Shown: piece by piece, positions 23,808 through 32,971 of the stretch
How the letters are laid out: each line of letters starts with the position of its first letter
Numbering within the stretch: the first letter of the stretch is position 1
Assembly (NCBI GenBank): GCA_947458955.1
Contig: CANGZT010000008.1
Coordinates: 1 to 37,628 of the forward strand
Origin: Flavobacteriia bacterium
GTDB taxonomy: Bacteria > Bacteroidota > Bacteroidia > Flavobacteriales_D > Crocinitomicaceae
Direction of reading: 5' to 3'
DNA: 37,628 bases
The notes under the pieces: model-generated
What the model was told of the DNA's origin: nothing
The model's input: only the letters and a program-made list of their open reading frames with translations
Database searches by the model: none
Position numbers and translations under genes: made by a program

Positions 23808-23818
23808 TCTCCTTTTTT
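23789..23818. terminator. bidirectional terminator after the Nudix gene
   Basis: AAAAAAGGAGATCA (23789-23802) faces TGATCTCCTTTTTT (23805-23818), a long perfect stem ending in a T tract on either strand. It separates the converging Nudix and metalloprotease genes and includes the Nudix stop codon. Confidence 0.9.
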
Positions 23819-23836
23819 GGTTTATGTTAAGATTAA

Positions 23837-26800
23837 TTATTGTATAATTAATTTCTTGTTAGAAACATATTGTCCTTGAGATATACGTAATGTATAGTAT
23901 CCCGCTTTGATTTGACTGTTTAAATTTATTTTGTGTGAGATAGCACCATTTGTATTGTTATTCGTTTCAGTACTTAATACTTTACCTTGTAAGTCAATTA
24001 ATTCAAACATTACAGGTTTTTCATTAGCTACGTATTCTACATTGATACCATTATCATTTGATGTAGGATTAGGTACTATGTTGAAGTTCATTTGTGTCAA
24101 AGGATTTTCTTCGATATTTACAGTACCAAATAAGTTTATGTTATCTATGTATAAATTATTTGAATAACTAGAAGCAAAAAACTCTAATTTGATTCTAACT
24201 CTATTTTTACTAGCATTCTTAACAATTGGTGTAAGATCAATATTTGTTGTTTTCCAAACATCATCAGAAGAAGGAATAAACTCTTTTCCTGAGTAAATAC
24301 CCGCAGTGATTAAATCAGTACTATATGATGCTGTTTGAGCCACATCTTTTGAATAACAGATTGTATGAAGTGGCAACCATGTTCTTCCACAGTTAGTGGA
24401 ATAAGATACCACTAGTTTTTCAGTAAGTAAAGAATCATAGAAACTCGTTGTAGCATAAGAGTAATCAAAATTCAACTTAGTATCTGTAATTCTAGTAAAG
24501 TCTATAGACGGCGAAATTAATGCATCTTTGCTACCTCCTAATCTTTCGAAGTATAATCGATTATCAATATCATCTAATGTTGCATTAGATATATCTTTAA
24601 AATTATTAAGTTTTACCCCTTTTGTTCCCCAACGTCCAGTTCCAACTTGGAAGTTAGCAAAATTATTTTCTTCATTTACAACTAACCAATTCGATAAAGA
24701 TCCCTCATTGAAACTTTGAGAAAAAAGATCATTAATCTCAGCTTCTTCAGCAGAAACAAAAACTGCTTCATTTAGTACAAGAGAATCTTCACCAACACTA
24801 TTTTTAACATGTAAAGAAACTTTTTTATAACCTGGAGTATCAAAAACTACTTTAGGGTTAGCTGAAGTATCTGTACTAGGTGTACCATCTTGGAAATACC
24901 ATACTCTACTTGTTGCTTTGGAGCTCCAAGATTTATCTCTAAAACTTACTAAACCTCCACTGCATAAATGAGTGATGTTATAGTTAAAGTATGGAGCAGG
25001 TTTACAAATAACTGATTTAATTTCATTTGTACCCGTGCTAACTAAATTTTCTTCTTTGTGTAAATTATTTCTACTGCTTATCGGTAAAGCTAAAATAGTT
25101 TTCATTAAAGTAACTTGGTCTTTTGAGAACATTAGCGGACATTCAGAATAGTCCATGTAATTTTGGAAGTTTTCTATCGTAGAACCGATTCCAAAAGTTT
25201 TTACTGAATCTATTTCTAAAGTTCCCTCTGCAGTTTCAGCATTAAAACCATATATTCTAAATGTGATTGTTTTAGAATCTCTGATGTTTTTATAATTGTT
25301 GTTTGTCGTACTAACTCTTACATTTAATCCCAAAGTTGTATCCGCTTTGAAAAATAAACGATTGTTAGTTACTGAAGCAACATTTGTATTTTTAGAAGTT
25401 AATGAAATTGGAGTGCTAAAGTTATCTACACTTGAACGAACTTCAAGATTTCTAACACCTTTATTGTTTCTGCTTGCATAAAAAGTAATAGAATCAATAT
25501 TTACTAATTTTCTTTTTTTAGCAGTGATAGAAAACTCATAATATTTATTCAAATTTAAAGTACCAGTAAGATTAGCTTGATTTAATTCTTTATCAGCTGC
25601 CCCGGTATCCCAAGAATCAAAAGCAAATACATCTTGTTTCTTAGAATTATTCCCAACTCCATTTGCACTAAATCTTGACATGTTGATTTTAGACGTGTCT
25701 GCAATCAATTGTAGAGACTCGATACCGAAAGATCCGTTATTTGTTTCAGCATTCCAACCGTAAATTCTGAAAGTTACTTTTTGACCATCTCTTAAATCTG
25801 TTAATTTTTGAGGTTGTTTAACAAAAAAGTCTAAGTCATTATTAACAGTAGTATCTGATTTAAGATTTGCTACATTATTGATATTTCTGATGAATTTAGA
25901 TGTGGTTACTAAATTTAAGTTGCTTTTAAAATTATCAGTACTAGCTCTTACAGCAATACTTCTTACACCTTCTTTATTTCTAAATGCAACAATATTTAAA
26001 CCTTTGATGTCGATAGCATTTCCTTTACTAGACTCGTAGCTTATTTCATAATACTTGGTTGTATCTACGATTTGTGAAAAGTTAGCGGTAACGGTGTCAG
26101 CATTTTTAGCTCCTGTTTTCCAGTTCGTGTAATCAATTTTAACTTTTGATGCACTTGCAGCTGAAATATTTCTGACTTTAAATAAAAATCTAGCTCCTTT
26201 AGGGAACGTGTTAATGTAATTTGTAGTATCAGTAGTATAATTACCAACAAGTACATTTAACTGATATTTACTTTGTTTACCAATTATTGATGTTGTGTCA
26301 ACATTTCCTGAATTCAATAAAACACCTGAAAAATCATTGTTTTCTGAAAAACCATTGATATCACAAGCGCCTGTAAAAGCATTCGTTGCACCAGTAGCAC
26401 AAGAAAAAGAAGAGTTATAAGCTCCACCTTTAGTTCTTGGTGTATCAGATATTCCATCATCTCCACAATCTACTCCTGTTTTGTTGTCATTTGAAACGGA
26501 GTTGAAAGTGTGCTGTAAGCCTAGGTAATGCCCAACTTCGTGAGTTAATGTTCTTGAACTTTTAACAATTTCTTTCGCAAGCACAGTAACTCCGTCAGCG
26601 AAGAATAAAGAACCATTTGCTGCAAAAGGTAGATAAGCTCTACCTAATACTTCTCCGTTCGCAATTGGAGGAAAACTTTTAACTATCCAAATATTTAAGT
26701 ATTTAGTTCTGTTCCATTGATTAAGCTTTGAATAGGTGCTTGAATTTTCAGTAAGAAAAGATTTAATATGGTCAATACCAGTTGTACAATTTCCTTTAGG

Positions 26801-27202
26801 GTCAATTGTTGCAAGTCTGAATTCAAAATTACAATTACCAACAAGATCTTTGAATGCAGGGTCAACAATACTAGTGTCAGCATTTAACAACTGGAAATCC
26901 TTATTTAGAACTTCTAGTTGCTTGATAATTAGCTCATCGTCTACATTTTCTATACCATCATTGTGGATCACATGAAAAACTACTGGAATTATGAATTTTG
27001 TTCTTTTAATTCCGTTTGCAGATTCTAAAGATCGAGCAGATTTTAATAACTCTTGGAAATCTTCAAAGGCTGCAGGGTTTTCTTTCCAATATTGCATTTG
27101 GTCATGTTCGTGTCCACAAAAGTTTTTGTTCCCTTGAGCAAAAACAGATTGACTGAAAACGAATGCTATCAATATTGATAAAATTGCGAAAAGTAATTTC
27201 AT
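23837..27202 (-). CDS. secreted M43-family zinc metalloprotease with split catalytic domain and T9SS sorting domain
   Basis: A 1121-residue exported protein. Residues 1-22 are a signal peptide. The pappalysin-type (M43) metalloprotease domain begins near 65 (TKFIIPVVFHVIH). Its zinc motif HEVGHYLGLQH is at 221-231 and the Met-turn ENFQNYMDYS is at 677-686. These are normally some 50-80 residues apart; here about 450 residues intervene. The insert holds two homologous beta-rich repeats, about 341-503 and 504-670, both with KYYE(I/F)S, R(N)KGVR, VR(A/S)S(T/V)DNF and FRIYG(W/F)NAE. A PKD domain (740-812), a jelly-roll-like domain (830-1025) and a type A T9SS sorting domain (1043-1121) follow. 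It is probably released or surface-anchored by type IX secretion. Its target is unknown. Confidence 0.92.
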   Translation of the reverse strand: MKLLFAILSILIAFVFSQSVFAQGNKNFCGHEHDQMQYWKENPAAFEDFQELLKSARSLESANGIKRTKFIIPVVFHVIHNDGIENVDDELIIKQLEVLNKDFQLLNADTSIVDPAFKDLVGNCNFEFRLATIDPKGNCTTGIDHIKSFLTENSSTYSKLNQWNRTKYLNIWIVKSFPPIANGEVLGRAYLPFAANGSLFFADGVTVLAKEIVKSSRTLTHEVGHYLGLQHTFNSVSNDNKTGVDCGDDGISDTPRTKGGAYNSSFSCATGATNAFTGACDINGFSENNDFSGVLLNSGNVDTTSIIGKQSKYQLNVLVGNYTTDTTNYINTFPKGARFLFKVRNISAASASKVKIDYTNWKTGAKNADTVTANFSQIVDTTKYYEISYESSKGNAIDIKGLNIVAFRNKEGVRSIAVRASTDNFKSNLNLVTTSKFIRNINNVANLKSDTTVNNDLDFFVKQPQKLTDLRDGQKVTFRIYGWNAETNNGSFGIESLQLIADTSKINMSRFSANGVGNNSKKQDVFAFDSWDTGAADKELNQANLTGTLNLNKYYEFSITAKKRKLVNIDSITFYASRNNKGVRNLEVRSSVDNFSTPISLTSKNTNVASVTNNRLFFKADTTLGLNVRVSTTNNNYKNIRDSKTITFRIYGFNAETAEGTLEIDSVKTFGIGSTIENFQNYMDYSECPLMFSKDQVTLMKTILALPISSRNNLHKEENLVSTGTNEIKSVICKPAPYFNYNITHLCSGGLVSFRDKSWSSKATSRVWYFQDGTPSTDTSANPKVVFDTPGYKKVSLHVKNSVGEDSLVLNEAVFVSAEEAEINDLFSQSFNEGSLSNWLVVNEENNFANFQVGTGRWGTKGVKLNNFKDISNATLDDIDNRLYFERLGGSKDALISPSIDFTRITDTKLNFDYSYATTSFYDSLLTEKLVVSYSTNCGRTWLPLHTICYSKDVAQTASYSTDLITAGIYSGKEFIPSSDDVWKTTNIDLTPIVKNASKNRVRIKLEFFASSYSNNLYIDNINLFGTVNIEENPLTQMNFNIVPNPTSNDNGINVEYVANEKPVMFELIDLQGKVLSTETNNNTNGAISHKINLNSQIKAGYYTLRISQGQYVSNKKLIIQ

Positions 27203-27296
27203 TTGATAATAATTTACAATTGAACCGATAAATTTAATTCTTTCTTCCGAAAGTAGGTTAAAAAAAGTTTAAAAAAGCGTGAAAGTATGTGAAATA

Positions 27297-28106
27297 TTAA
27301 ACAGCTACGTTATGTTCACGCAAAGCGTCGTTCAATGATGTTTTTAAATCTGTACTTTCTTTTCTTTTTCCTATAATCAAAGCACAAGGTACTTGGTACT
27401 CACCAGCAGGAAACTTTTTAGTGTAAGAACCTGGTATTACCACACTTCTTTCTGGTACATAACCTGTTAACTCCACTGGTTTATCACCTGTAACATCAAT
27501 GATTTTTGTTGATTTTGTTATGCATACATTCGCCCCGATAACAGCTTCTTTCCCAACTCTAACCCCTTCTACAATGATGCTTCTAGAACCAATAAATGCA
27601 TTATCTTCAATGATTACTGGTGATGCTTGAAGTGGTTCAAGTACACCACCTATGCCAACACCTCCACTTAGATGAACGTTTTTACCGATTTGAGCACATG
27701 AACCTACTGTTGCCCATGTATCAACCATAGTACCTTCATCAACATAAGCGCCTATATTAACATATGAAGGCATAAGTATGGTGTTTGGCGCAATAAATGA
27801 ACCATATCTTGAAACAGCGTGAGGTACAACTCTTACCCCTAGTTTAGCATAGTCTTTTTTTAATTTCATTTTATCGTGAAATTCAAAAGGGCCCACTTCT
27901 ATGGTTTCCATTTTTCGAATAGGGAAGTACAAGATCACTGCTTTTTTTACCCATTCATTTACGGACCAGTTACCTTGTAAGTCTTGTTCTGCAACACGAA
28001 TTAATCCTTTGTCCAATTCTTCTATTACATGTTCAATTGCTTCAATGGTTTCTGGATTATTAAGCAAGGCTCTATTTTCCCAAGCATTTTCGATAATTGA
28101 TCTCAT
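27297..28106 (-). CDS. dapD: 2,3,4,5-tetrahydropyridine-2,6-dicarboxylate N-succinyltransferase
   Basis: Succinyl-CoA-dependent step of the lysine/diaminopimelate pathway, in the cytoplasm. The 269-residue length is normal. A helical N-terminal part is followed by left-handed beta-helix hexapeptide repeats from about 100 to 215 (MPSYVNIGAYVDEGTMVDTWATVGSCAQIGKNVHLSGGVGIGGVLEPLQ), the classical DapD sequence, and IEDNAFIGSRSIIVEGVRVG. The metalloprotease gene follows on the same strand after 94 bp. No other dap gene is nearby. An exact -7 element is present upstream. Confidence 0.96.
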   Translation of the reverse strand: MRSIIENAWENRALLNNPETIEAIEHVIEELDKGLIRVAEQDLQGNWSVNEWVKKAVILYFPIRKMETIEVGPFEFHDKMKLKKDYAKLGVRVVPHAVSRYGSFIAPNTILMPSYVNIGAYVDEGTMVDTWATVGSCAQIGKNVHLSGGVGIGGVLEPLQASPVIIEDNAFIGSRSIIVEGVRVGKEAVIGANVCITKSTKIIDVTGDKPVELTGYVPERSVVIPGSYTKKFPAGEYQVPCALIIGKRKESTDLKTSLNDALREHNVAV

Positions 28107-28135
28107 ATTATTAGTTCTAAATTTTCAAATTTTGA

Positions 28136-28143
28136 CAAATATA
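28136..28143 (-). promoter_or_regulatory. -7 promoter element of dapD
   Basis: Minus-strand TATATTTG matches TAnnTTTG, 29 bp before the dapD start codon. On the other strand TATCTTTA at 28177-28184 is a 7-of-8 candidate for ruvX. Confidence 0.6.
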
Positions 28144-28196
28144 TCGAGAATGTTCTTCAATTAGAACACTTCATTGTATCTTTACTAATAGATAAT

Positions 28197-28619
28197 ATGT
28201 ATATGGGTAGAATTTTAGCATTAGATTTTGGGCTTAAAAGAACGGGGATTGCGATCACAGATGAAATGAATATAATTGCTTCCGGTTTGAAAACGGTAGA
28301 CAGTAAATTATTAATGGATGAATTGAAATTAATTGTATCTAAGCAAAATGTAACAACCATTGTTTTAGGAGAACCAAAACGATTGAATGGTACTGATTCT
28401 CATATAACTGAAAACGTAAGAATGTTATTCGAACATTTAAAAAAGACGTTTCCTTTAATTTCAATTACTAAATACGATGAACGATTTACATCTAAAATGG
28501 CTTCACATTCGATAGCAATGATGGGTTTATCTAAAGCGAAAAAACAAGATAAATCTCTGATTGACGAAGTGAGTGCAACCATTTTATTACAATCCTACAT
28601 GCAGTCTGTTGGGATTTGA
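28197..28619 (+). CDS. ruvX: putative Holliday junction resolvase / pre-16S rRNA nuclease (YqgF)
   Basis: RuvC-like nuclease of the YqgF family, implicated in maturing the 16S rRNA 5' end. The 140-residue length is normal. The RNase-H-fold motifs are ILALDFGLKRTGIAI near 6-20 (first Asp), IVLGEPKRLNGTDSH near 55 (Glu) and LIDEVSATILLQSYM near 120 (final Asp). A second ATG at 28203 (MGRILALDFG) is an equally plausible start and would remove two residues. It is divergent from dapD, and def follows after about 40 bp with its own promoter element. Confidence 0.92.
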   Translation: MYMGRILALDFGLKRTGIAITDEMNIIASGLKTVDSKLLMDELKLIVSKQNVTTIVLGEPKRLNGTDSHITENVRMLFEHLKKTFPLISITKYDERFTSKMASHSIAMMGLSKAKKQDKSLIDEVSATILLQSYMQSVGI

Positions 28620-28632
28620 TTCAACTTGTTAT

Positions 28633-28640
28633 TACTTTTG
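28633..28640 (+). promoter_or_regulatory. -7 promoter element of def
   Basis: TACTTTTG matches TAnnTTTG, 20 bp before the def ATG. It lies in the short gap after ruvX. Confidence 0.5.
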
Positions 28641-28660
28641 TCCAATATAGATTTTAGAAA

Positions 28661-29257
28661 ATGATTTTACCAATTGTTGCATACGGAGATCCTGTCTTAA
28701 AAAAGGTTGCTACTGAAATTGATCAAGCGTTTCCAAATTTAAAGGAATTGATTGATAATATGTTTGAAACCATGTACAATGCGCAAGGTGTTGGGTTAGC
28801 AGCTCCTCAAATAGGTCAATCTATCCGTTTATTTATTGTTGATGGCACTCCATTTTTAGAAGATGAAGATGAAAAACCAGACCCAAGAACAGTCGGTTTA
28901 GAAGGATTTAAGAAAGTATTTATTAATCCGATCATTCATTCTGAGACTGGTGAAGAGTGGGGGTTTAATGAAGGTTGTTTGAGTATACCAAAAATTCGTG
29001 AGGAAGTATACAGAAAAGAAGAAATTTGTGTTTCTTACTATGATGAAGATTGGAATTTTTATGAAAATGTGATTTTTAAAGGGTATGCAGCACGCATTAT
29101 TCAACATGAATATGATCATATAGAAGGAATTTTATTTACAGATCATTTATCTATATTGAAGAGAAAATTATTAACTAAAAAGTTGACTAATATTTCTAAG
29201 GGTGTAATTCCTGTAGAATATCGAATGAAGTTTCCAGCGGCAAAAAAGTTTAAATAA
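28661..29257 (+). CDS. def: peptide deformylase
   Basis: Removes the formyl group from N-terminal methionine of new proteins. The 198 residues carry all three motifs: GVGLAAPQIG at 43-52, EGCLSIP at 104-110 with metal ligand Cys106, and QHEYDHIEG at 148-156 with ligand His149, catalytic Glu150 and ligand His153. Acidic residues at 66-75 (FLEDEDEKPD) extend the loop between motifs 1 and 2, as I recall for Bacteroidota enzymes. The stop codon overlaps the next start by one base (taatg), so a lipoprotein is co-translated. Confidence 0.96.
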   Translation: MILPIVAYGDPVLKKVATEIDQAFPNLKELIDNMFETMYNAQGVGLAAPQIGQSIRLFIVDGTPFLEDEDEKPDPRTVGLEGFKKVFINPIIHSETGEEWGFNEGCLSIPKIREEVYRKEEICVSYYDEDWNFYENVIFKGYAARIIQHEYDHIEGILFTDHLSILKRKLLTKKLTNISKGVIPVEYRMKFPAAKKFK

Positions 29258-29832
29258 TGAAGTTAACTTCTTTTATAGTTGTCCTTCTGGTTGTTGTTTT
29301 TTCATGTACAAGAAAGCATGGATCTAATCAACCCAAAATTGGTTATACAGGATCAGATAGTTTGACGAAAAGTATAGCATTAAAAGAGAAATCATTAAAA
29401 AATTATTATCACAATTTGATGGCTGATGAAAATTCGATCGATTCACTTCCAAATCAACTGATTAACTCGCTTCTCAAGGAATATCAATTGTATTACAAAA
29501 CATATCCTGAAGATTCCCTTTCTCCTTATTATCTAGATAAAATACATCAACTTTTCACACAAGAAAAACAATATACCTATGCAGTAGATTGGGTAGACAC
29601 GCTCTTAGATCATTATCCAAATTATCCAAATAAATCGCTTGTTTTGTATAGTGCAGCGACCACTTCCGATCTTTATTTGTTAGATAGTAATCGAGTTAAA
29701 AAATATTATAATCGCATGTTGAATGAATGTCCCAAATTGAAGAATCAAGTCAAAAATCAAATTTCGCATCGACTGAAATATATTGAAATTCCATATTTGG
29801 AATATATTGAGAAGAAACATTTTTTAAAATAA
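29257..29832 (+). CDS. small lipoprotein of unknown function, helical (TPR-like)
   Basis: 191 residues with a lipoprotein signal (MKLTSFIVVLLVVVFSC, lipobox Cys17). The mature chain is mostly helical, with repeated Tyr and Leu patterns (LINSLLKEYQLYYKTYPEDS, YAVDWVDTLLDHYPNYPNKS) like tetratricopeptide helices. The pattern YxxYPxD between helices recalls outer-membrane assembly or tol-pal-associated lipoproteins, but no named family is recognised. Start overlaps the def stop, indicating coupling. Confidence 0.75.
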   Translation: MKLTSFIVVLLVVVFSCTRKHGSNQPKIGYTGSDSLTKSIALKEKSLKNYYHNLMADENSIDSLPNQLINSLLKEYQLYYKTYPEDSLSPYYLDKIHQLFTQEKQYTYAVDWVDTLLDHYPNYPNKSLVLYSAATTSDLYLLDSNRVKKYYNRMLNECPKLKNQVKNQISHRLKYIEIPYLEYIEKKHFLK

Positions 29833-29877
29833 TTTCATAAAGAATCTTAAATTCTATTTCTTATTCGAAATTAAAAT

Positions 29878-29885
29878 TAAATTTG
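29878..29885 (+). promoter_or_regulatory. -7 promoter element of the DUF1573 gene
   Basis: TAAATTTG matches TAnnTTTG. Initiation near 29892 lies after the track's TTG start at 29883, so the ATG at 29913 is the real start. Confidence 0.6.
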
Positions 29886-29912
29886 AATTATAAAATTGAA
29901 AAAATACTACGT

Positions 29913-30350
29913 ATGAGAACTAAATTTTTTATGTTGCCAATCATGCTTTTCTTGTTTTTATTCTCAGGAAAATCATTTGGTCAATTGAATGGTGCTAAGA
30001 TTGATTTTAAGAAAGAGACGCACGATTATGGAAATGTTAAATTTGGTGGGAACGGAGAATGTAAATTTGAATTTACAAATACTGGAAACGCTCCATTAAT
30101 TATTTCTGATGCAAAAGGATCTTGTGGTTGTACAGTTCCAACTTGGCCTAAAGAACCAATTGCTCCTGGAGCTAAAGGTTCAATTACGGTAAAATACGAC
30201 ACTAAAAGACCAGGTCCAATCGCTAAAAGTGTGACGATCACTTCAAACGCAACAAATGAGCCTACAAAGACATTGAGAATAAAAGGTAATGTTGCACCAG
30301 CTCCAGAAGGAGATTCCCCTGTAAATAATGCAGGTCCGAAAGCAAACTAA
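29913..30350 (+). CDS. DUF1573 secreted protein
   Basis: 145 residues from the ATG at 29913; the track's start is a TTG overlapping the promoter. A signal peptide (MRTKFFMLPIMLFLFLFSGKSFG) is followed by one immunoglobulin-like DUF1573 domain: HDYGNVKFGGNGECKFEFTNTGNAPLIISDAKGSCGCTVPTWPKEPIAPGAKGSITVKYDT, with the family's CGC motif near 82-84. A short Pro/Ala-rich tail ends the protein. It is probably periplasmic or surface exposed. Function is unknown; the family is abundant in Bacteroidota. Confidence 0.9.
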   Translation: MRTKFFMLPIMLFLFLFSGKSFGQLNGAKIDFKKETHDYGNVKFGGNGECKFEFTNTGNAPLIISDAKGSCGCTVPTWPKEPIAPGAKGSITVKYDTKRPGPIAKSVTITSNATNEPTKTLRIKGNVAPAPEGDSPVNNAGPKAN

Positions 30351-30363
30351 ATTTTCAAACCTT

Positions 30364-30402
30364 TATATTTGTAATCCGTTTTCTTAGAAGACGGATTTTT
30401 TT
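30364..30402 (+). terminator. terminator hairpin after the DUF1573 gene, abutting a promoter element
   Basis: TATATTTG (30364-30371), an exact -7 match, is followed directly by the hairpin aatccgt (30373-30379) / acggatt (30391-30397) and a T run. The hairpin ends DUF1573 transcription. The -7 element could start the pabB transcript within the hairpin, leaving a leader of about 30 bases. Confidence 0.65.
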
Positions 30403-30407
30403 ATTTT

Positions 30408-31589
30408 ATGGAGACTCCATTTGCTTATTTTCCTAATTTACAATTGCTTTTTATAGGCAGCAGTGATTCTATAATAATAAGAGAAGAGAATTTAGACACC
30501 TTTGATGAATTTCTTAAGATTCATGCAGGGAAATATATTTTTACAGCATTTGGATATGATTTAAAAAATCAGTTTGAAAATTTAAACTCTTCCCACAAGG
30601 ATGTTTTTGATTTTCCTGATGTATTAGCTTTTGTACCAGAACAAGTTATTGAATTATCGAAAGGTAATTCTACTATTTTATTTGGTGATAACCGAATTTC
30701 TGAACATACAAATGCATTCATTAAAAAAATCGTAGAAGATCAAGAAATACCATATCCACAGATCTCACTCTTACCCTCGATTGATAAAGAAACCTATATT
30801 CATCAAGTGAAATCTGTACAATCTGAGATACAGTATGGAAATTGTTATGAATTGAATTTTTGTCAGCAGTACGTTGCGAATACAGTAGAATCATTTGATA
30901 CGTTGGGTGTCTTTTTAAACTTATATCGTAAGACCAAATCTCCTTTTTCTGTTTATTTCCATTTTGATTCTTGGGAGGTAATGTGTTTGAGTCCAGAACG
31001 TTATTTGCAGAAAAACGGCAATAAAATTATTAGTCAACCCATTAAAGGAACCATACGTAGAGGTATAGATGAGTGTGAAGATCAAATTTTACAAAACAAG
31101 TTGAGAACAGATCGTAAAGAACAGTCTGAAAATGTGATGATAGTAGATTTAGTACGCAATGATTTGTCTAAAATCGCCACCAAAGGAAGTGTGAAAGTAG
31201 AGGAATTGTTTGGTATTTATCAATTTCAAACACTGCATCATATGATTTCGACTGTTTCTTGTGAACTCAAGCCTAATTTTTCGTTGTCTCAATGTTTAGA
31301 AGCTACATTTCCAATGGGGTCCATGACTGGTGCACCAAAGAAAAAAGTGATGGAGTTGATTGAAAGTCATGAATCATTTAAACGCGGTTTATATTCGGGT
31401 GCTATTGGTTACATAGAACCCAATGGAGATTTTGATTTCAATGTCGTTATTCGTTCTTTATTTTATAATAATCGTTTACGAACACTGTCATGCGCAGTGG
31501 GTAGTGCTATTACAATAAAAGCCATTGCTGAAAATGAATACGATGAGTGTGAAGTGAAAATCGGCAATTTAATTCGCCCCTTTTTATGA
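30408..31589 (+). CDS. pabB: aminodeoxychorismate synthase component I
   Basis: Converts chorismate with ammonia to 4-amino-4-deoxychorismate for folate synthesis. The 393 residues form one chorismate-binding domain: YGNCYELNFCQQY near 143, QPIKGTIRRG near 210 with the Lys of the PIKGT motif, MIVDLVRNDLSKIA near 243, PMGSMTGAPKKKVMELIE near 303 and GAIGYIEPNGDFDFNVVIRSL near 329. The PIKGT form favours PabB over anthranilate synthase TrpE. The N-terminal part is short, as in stand-alone bacterial PabB. The glutaminase partner is not in the window. It overlaps tilS by 4 bp. Confidence 0.9.
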   Translation: METPFAYFPNLQLLFIGSSDSIIIREENLDTFDEFLKIHAGKYIFTAFGYDLKNQFENLNSSHKDVFDFPDVLAFVPEQVIELSKGNSTILFGDNRISEHTNAFIKKIVEDQEIPYPQISLLPSIDKETYIHQVKSVQSEIQYGNCYELNFCQQYVANTVESFDTLGVFLNLYRKTKSPFSVYFHFDSWEVMCLSPERYLQKNGNKIISQPIKGTIRRGIDECEDQILQNKLRTDRKEQSENVMIVDLVRNDLSKIATKGSVKVEELFGIYQFQTLHHMISTVSCELKPNFSLSQCLEATFPMGSMTGAPKKKVMELIESHESFKRGLYSGAIGYIEPNGDFDFNVVIRSLFYNNRLRTLSCAVGSAITIKAIAENEYDECEVKIGNLIRPFL

Positions 31590-32863
31590 CTTTGGAGCTT
31601 TCTACATTTAAAAAGAAATGGGAATTTTTAGCTCATCGAAAAATTTTCATCGGTTTGAGTGGAGGGGTAGATTCCGTTGTATTGTTGAGGCTACTCGTGT
31701 TGTGTGGTTTTGATGTTGAAGCTTTACATGTAAATTATCAATTACGTGGAGCTGATAGTGATGCAGATGAGGATTTTGTGTGTGCGATATGTCAACAATT
31801 GAATGTTCCTTTGTTTGTAAAAAGAGTAAATACTAATTCGATATTAAAAAGTGAGGGAGGGAATCTTCAAGCATTAGCTCGGAATTTACGGTATGCCTTT
31901 TTTCAAGATTTTTTAGATGAAAATGAGCACGCTTTGTTGGCTTTAGGGCATCATAAAAATGATCAAATAGAAACTTTTTTTTTAAATCTCGCTAGAAAAT
32001 CGGGTCTTCGCGGTTTGGCTTGTATGTTGGAAATCGATCAGTCTAAAATTAGACCCTTATTACATTTTTCAAAACAAGAAATTATTCGTTTTGCCATAAA
32101 GAATAATTGGAGTTGGAGAGATGATAAAAGCAATCTATCGCTGAAATATAGTAGGAATGTTTTGCGAAATAAATATATTCCTGAAATGCAACAACATGTT
32201 TCTAATATTGATGAGGCTGTTCTTAACTTGATTGATGCTTTTCAAAAGGAATTGAGAAAGGTTCAGGGCTCTATTTCTGATTTGGTAGAAAAGATAGTAA
32301 GAACTGGTTTTTTGAAGCAAGACGATTTTATTTTTTTATCTGATAATCAAAAGGTTGAATTGTTATTTGCATTAGGTTTGAATTCGGTAGAACTTAAATC
32401 TTTTTATAAATTAGTTGAGATTCAAAAAGGGAAGTTCATAGAAACTCAAAAATTAGCACGGATTTTTAAAGAAAAAGAGGGTTTTTCATTTGAATATTAT
32501 TTTCCAAAAGTTGAGATGACAATTTCTTTTAGTTATCCTGACAAATTACCGGATTCGTTCACTAAAAACGAATTCTATTTTGATGCTGATCTGATTCAAG
32601 GAGAAATTCGTTTGAGGACTTGGCAACAAAACGATCGGATTAAGCCATTAGGAATGAAAGGAAGTAAATTGATTTCCGATGTGTTACATGATGGTAAATT
32701 AAAGTCTATTGAGCGAATACAATGGCCCGTTTTAGTAGACGATGAACAAGTTATAGCATGTCCGTTTCTCGTAGTTTCAAGAACAAAAATAGCAACGAAT
32801 CAATCAGTTAAAATTATCTGTGTTAAAGTACAAAAGATTGGTAAAGGGTATTTATTTCCGTAG
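31586..32863 (+). CDS. tilS: tRNA(Ile)-lysidine synthetase
   Basis: Modifies C34 of the tRNA(Ile) CAU anticodon to lysidine so that it reads AUA. The 425 residues include the PP-loop SGGVDS at 25-30, LHVNYQLRGADSDADEDFV near 48, and the catalytic LGHHKNDQIETFFLNLARKSGLRGLACM near 118. The C-terminal part (KPLGMKGSKLISDVLHDGKLKSIERIQWPVLVDDEQVIACP) is the TilS C-terminal tRNA-binding domain. It starts 4 bp inside the end of pabB, so the two are coupled. Confidence 0.95.
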   Translation: MTLELSTFKKKWEFLAHRKIFIGLSGGVDSVVLLRLLVLCGFDVEALHVNYQLRGADSDADEDFVCAICQQLNVPLFVKRVNTNSILKSEGGNLQALARNLRYAFFQDFLDENEHALLALGHHKNDQIETFFLNLARKSGLRGLACMLEIDQSKIRPLLHFSKQEIIRFAIKNNWSWRDDKSNLSLKYSRNVLRNKYIPEMQQHVSNIDEAVLNLIDAFQKELRKVQGSISDLVEKIVRTGFLKQDDFIFLSDNQKVELLFALGLNSVELKSFYKLVEIQKGKFIETQKLARIFKEKEGFSFEYYFPKVEMTISFSYPDKLPDSFTKNEFYFDADLIQGEIRLRTWQQNDRIKPLGMKGSKLISDVLHDGKLKSIERIQWPVLVDDEQVIACPFLVVSRTKIATNQSVKIICVKVQKIGKGYLFP

Positions 32864-32913
32864 TTTTTAAATTCTACCTTAAATAATAGGTGTATTTTTT
32901 CTAATTTTTTTAT

Positions 32914-32921
32914 TATGTTTG
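32914..32921 (+). promoter_or_regulatory. -7 promoter element of the 92-residue protein gene
   Basis: TATGTTTG matches TAnnTTTG, 50 bp before the ATG at 32972. It lies in the gap after tilS. Confidence 0.5.
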
Positions 32922-32971
32922 TGTATTAGTTCAATATTATCAGAATATTAACTGCAATAAAAACATTGGCT

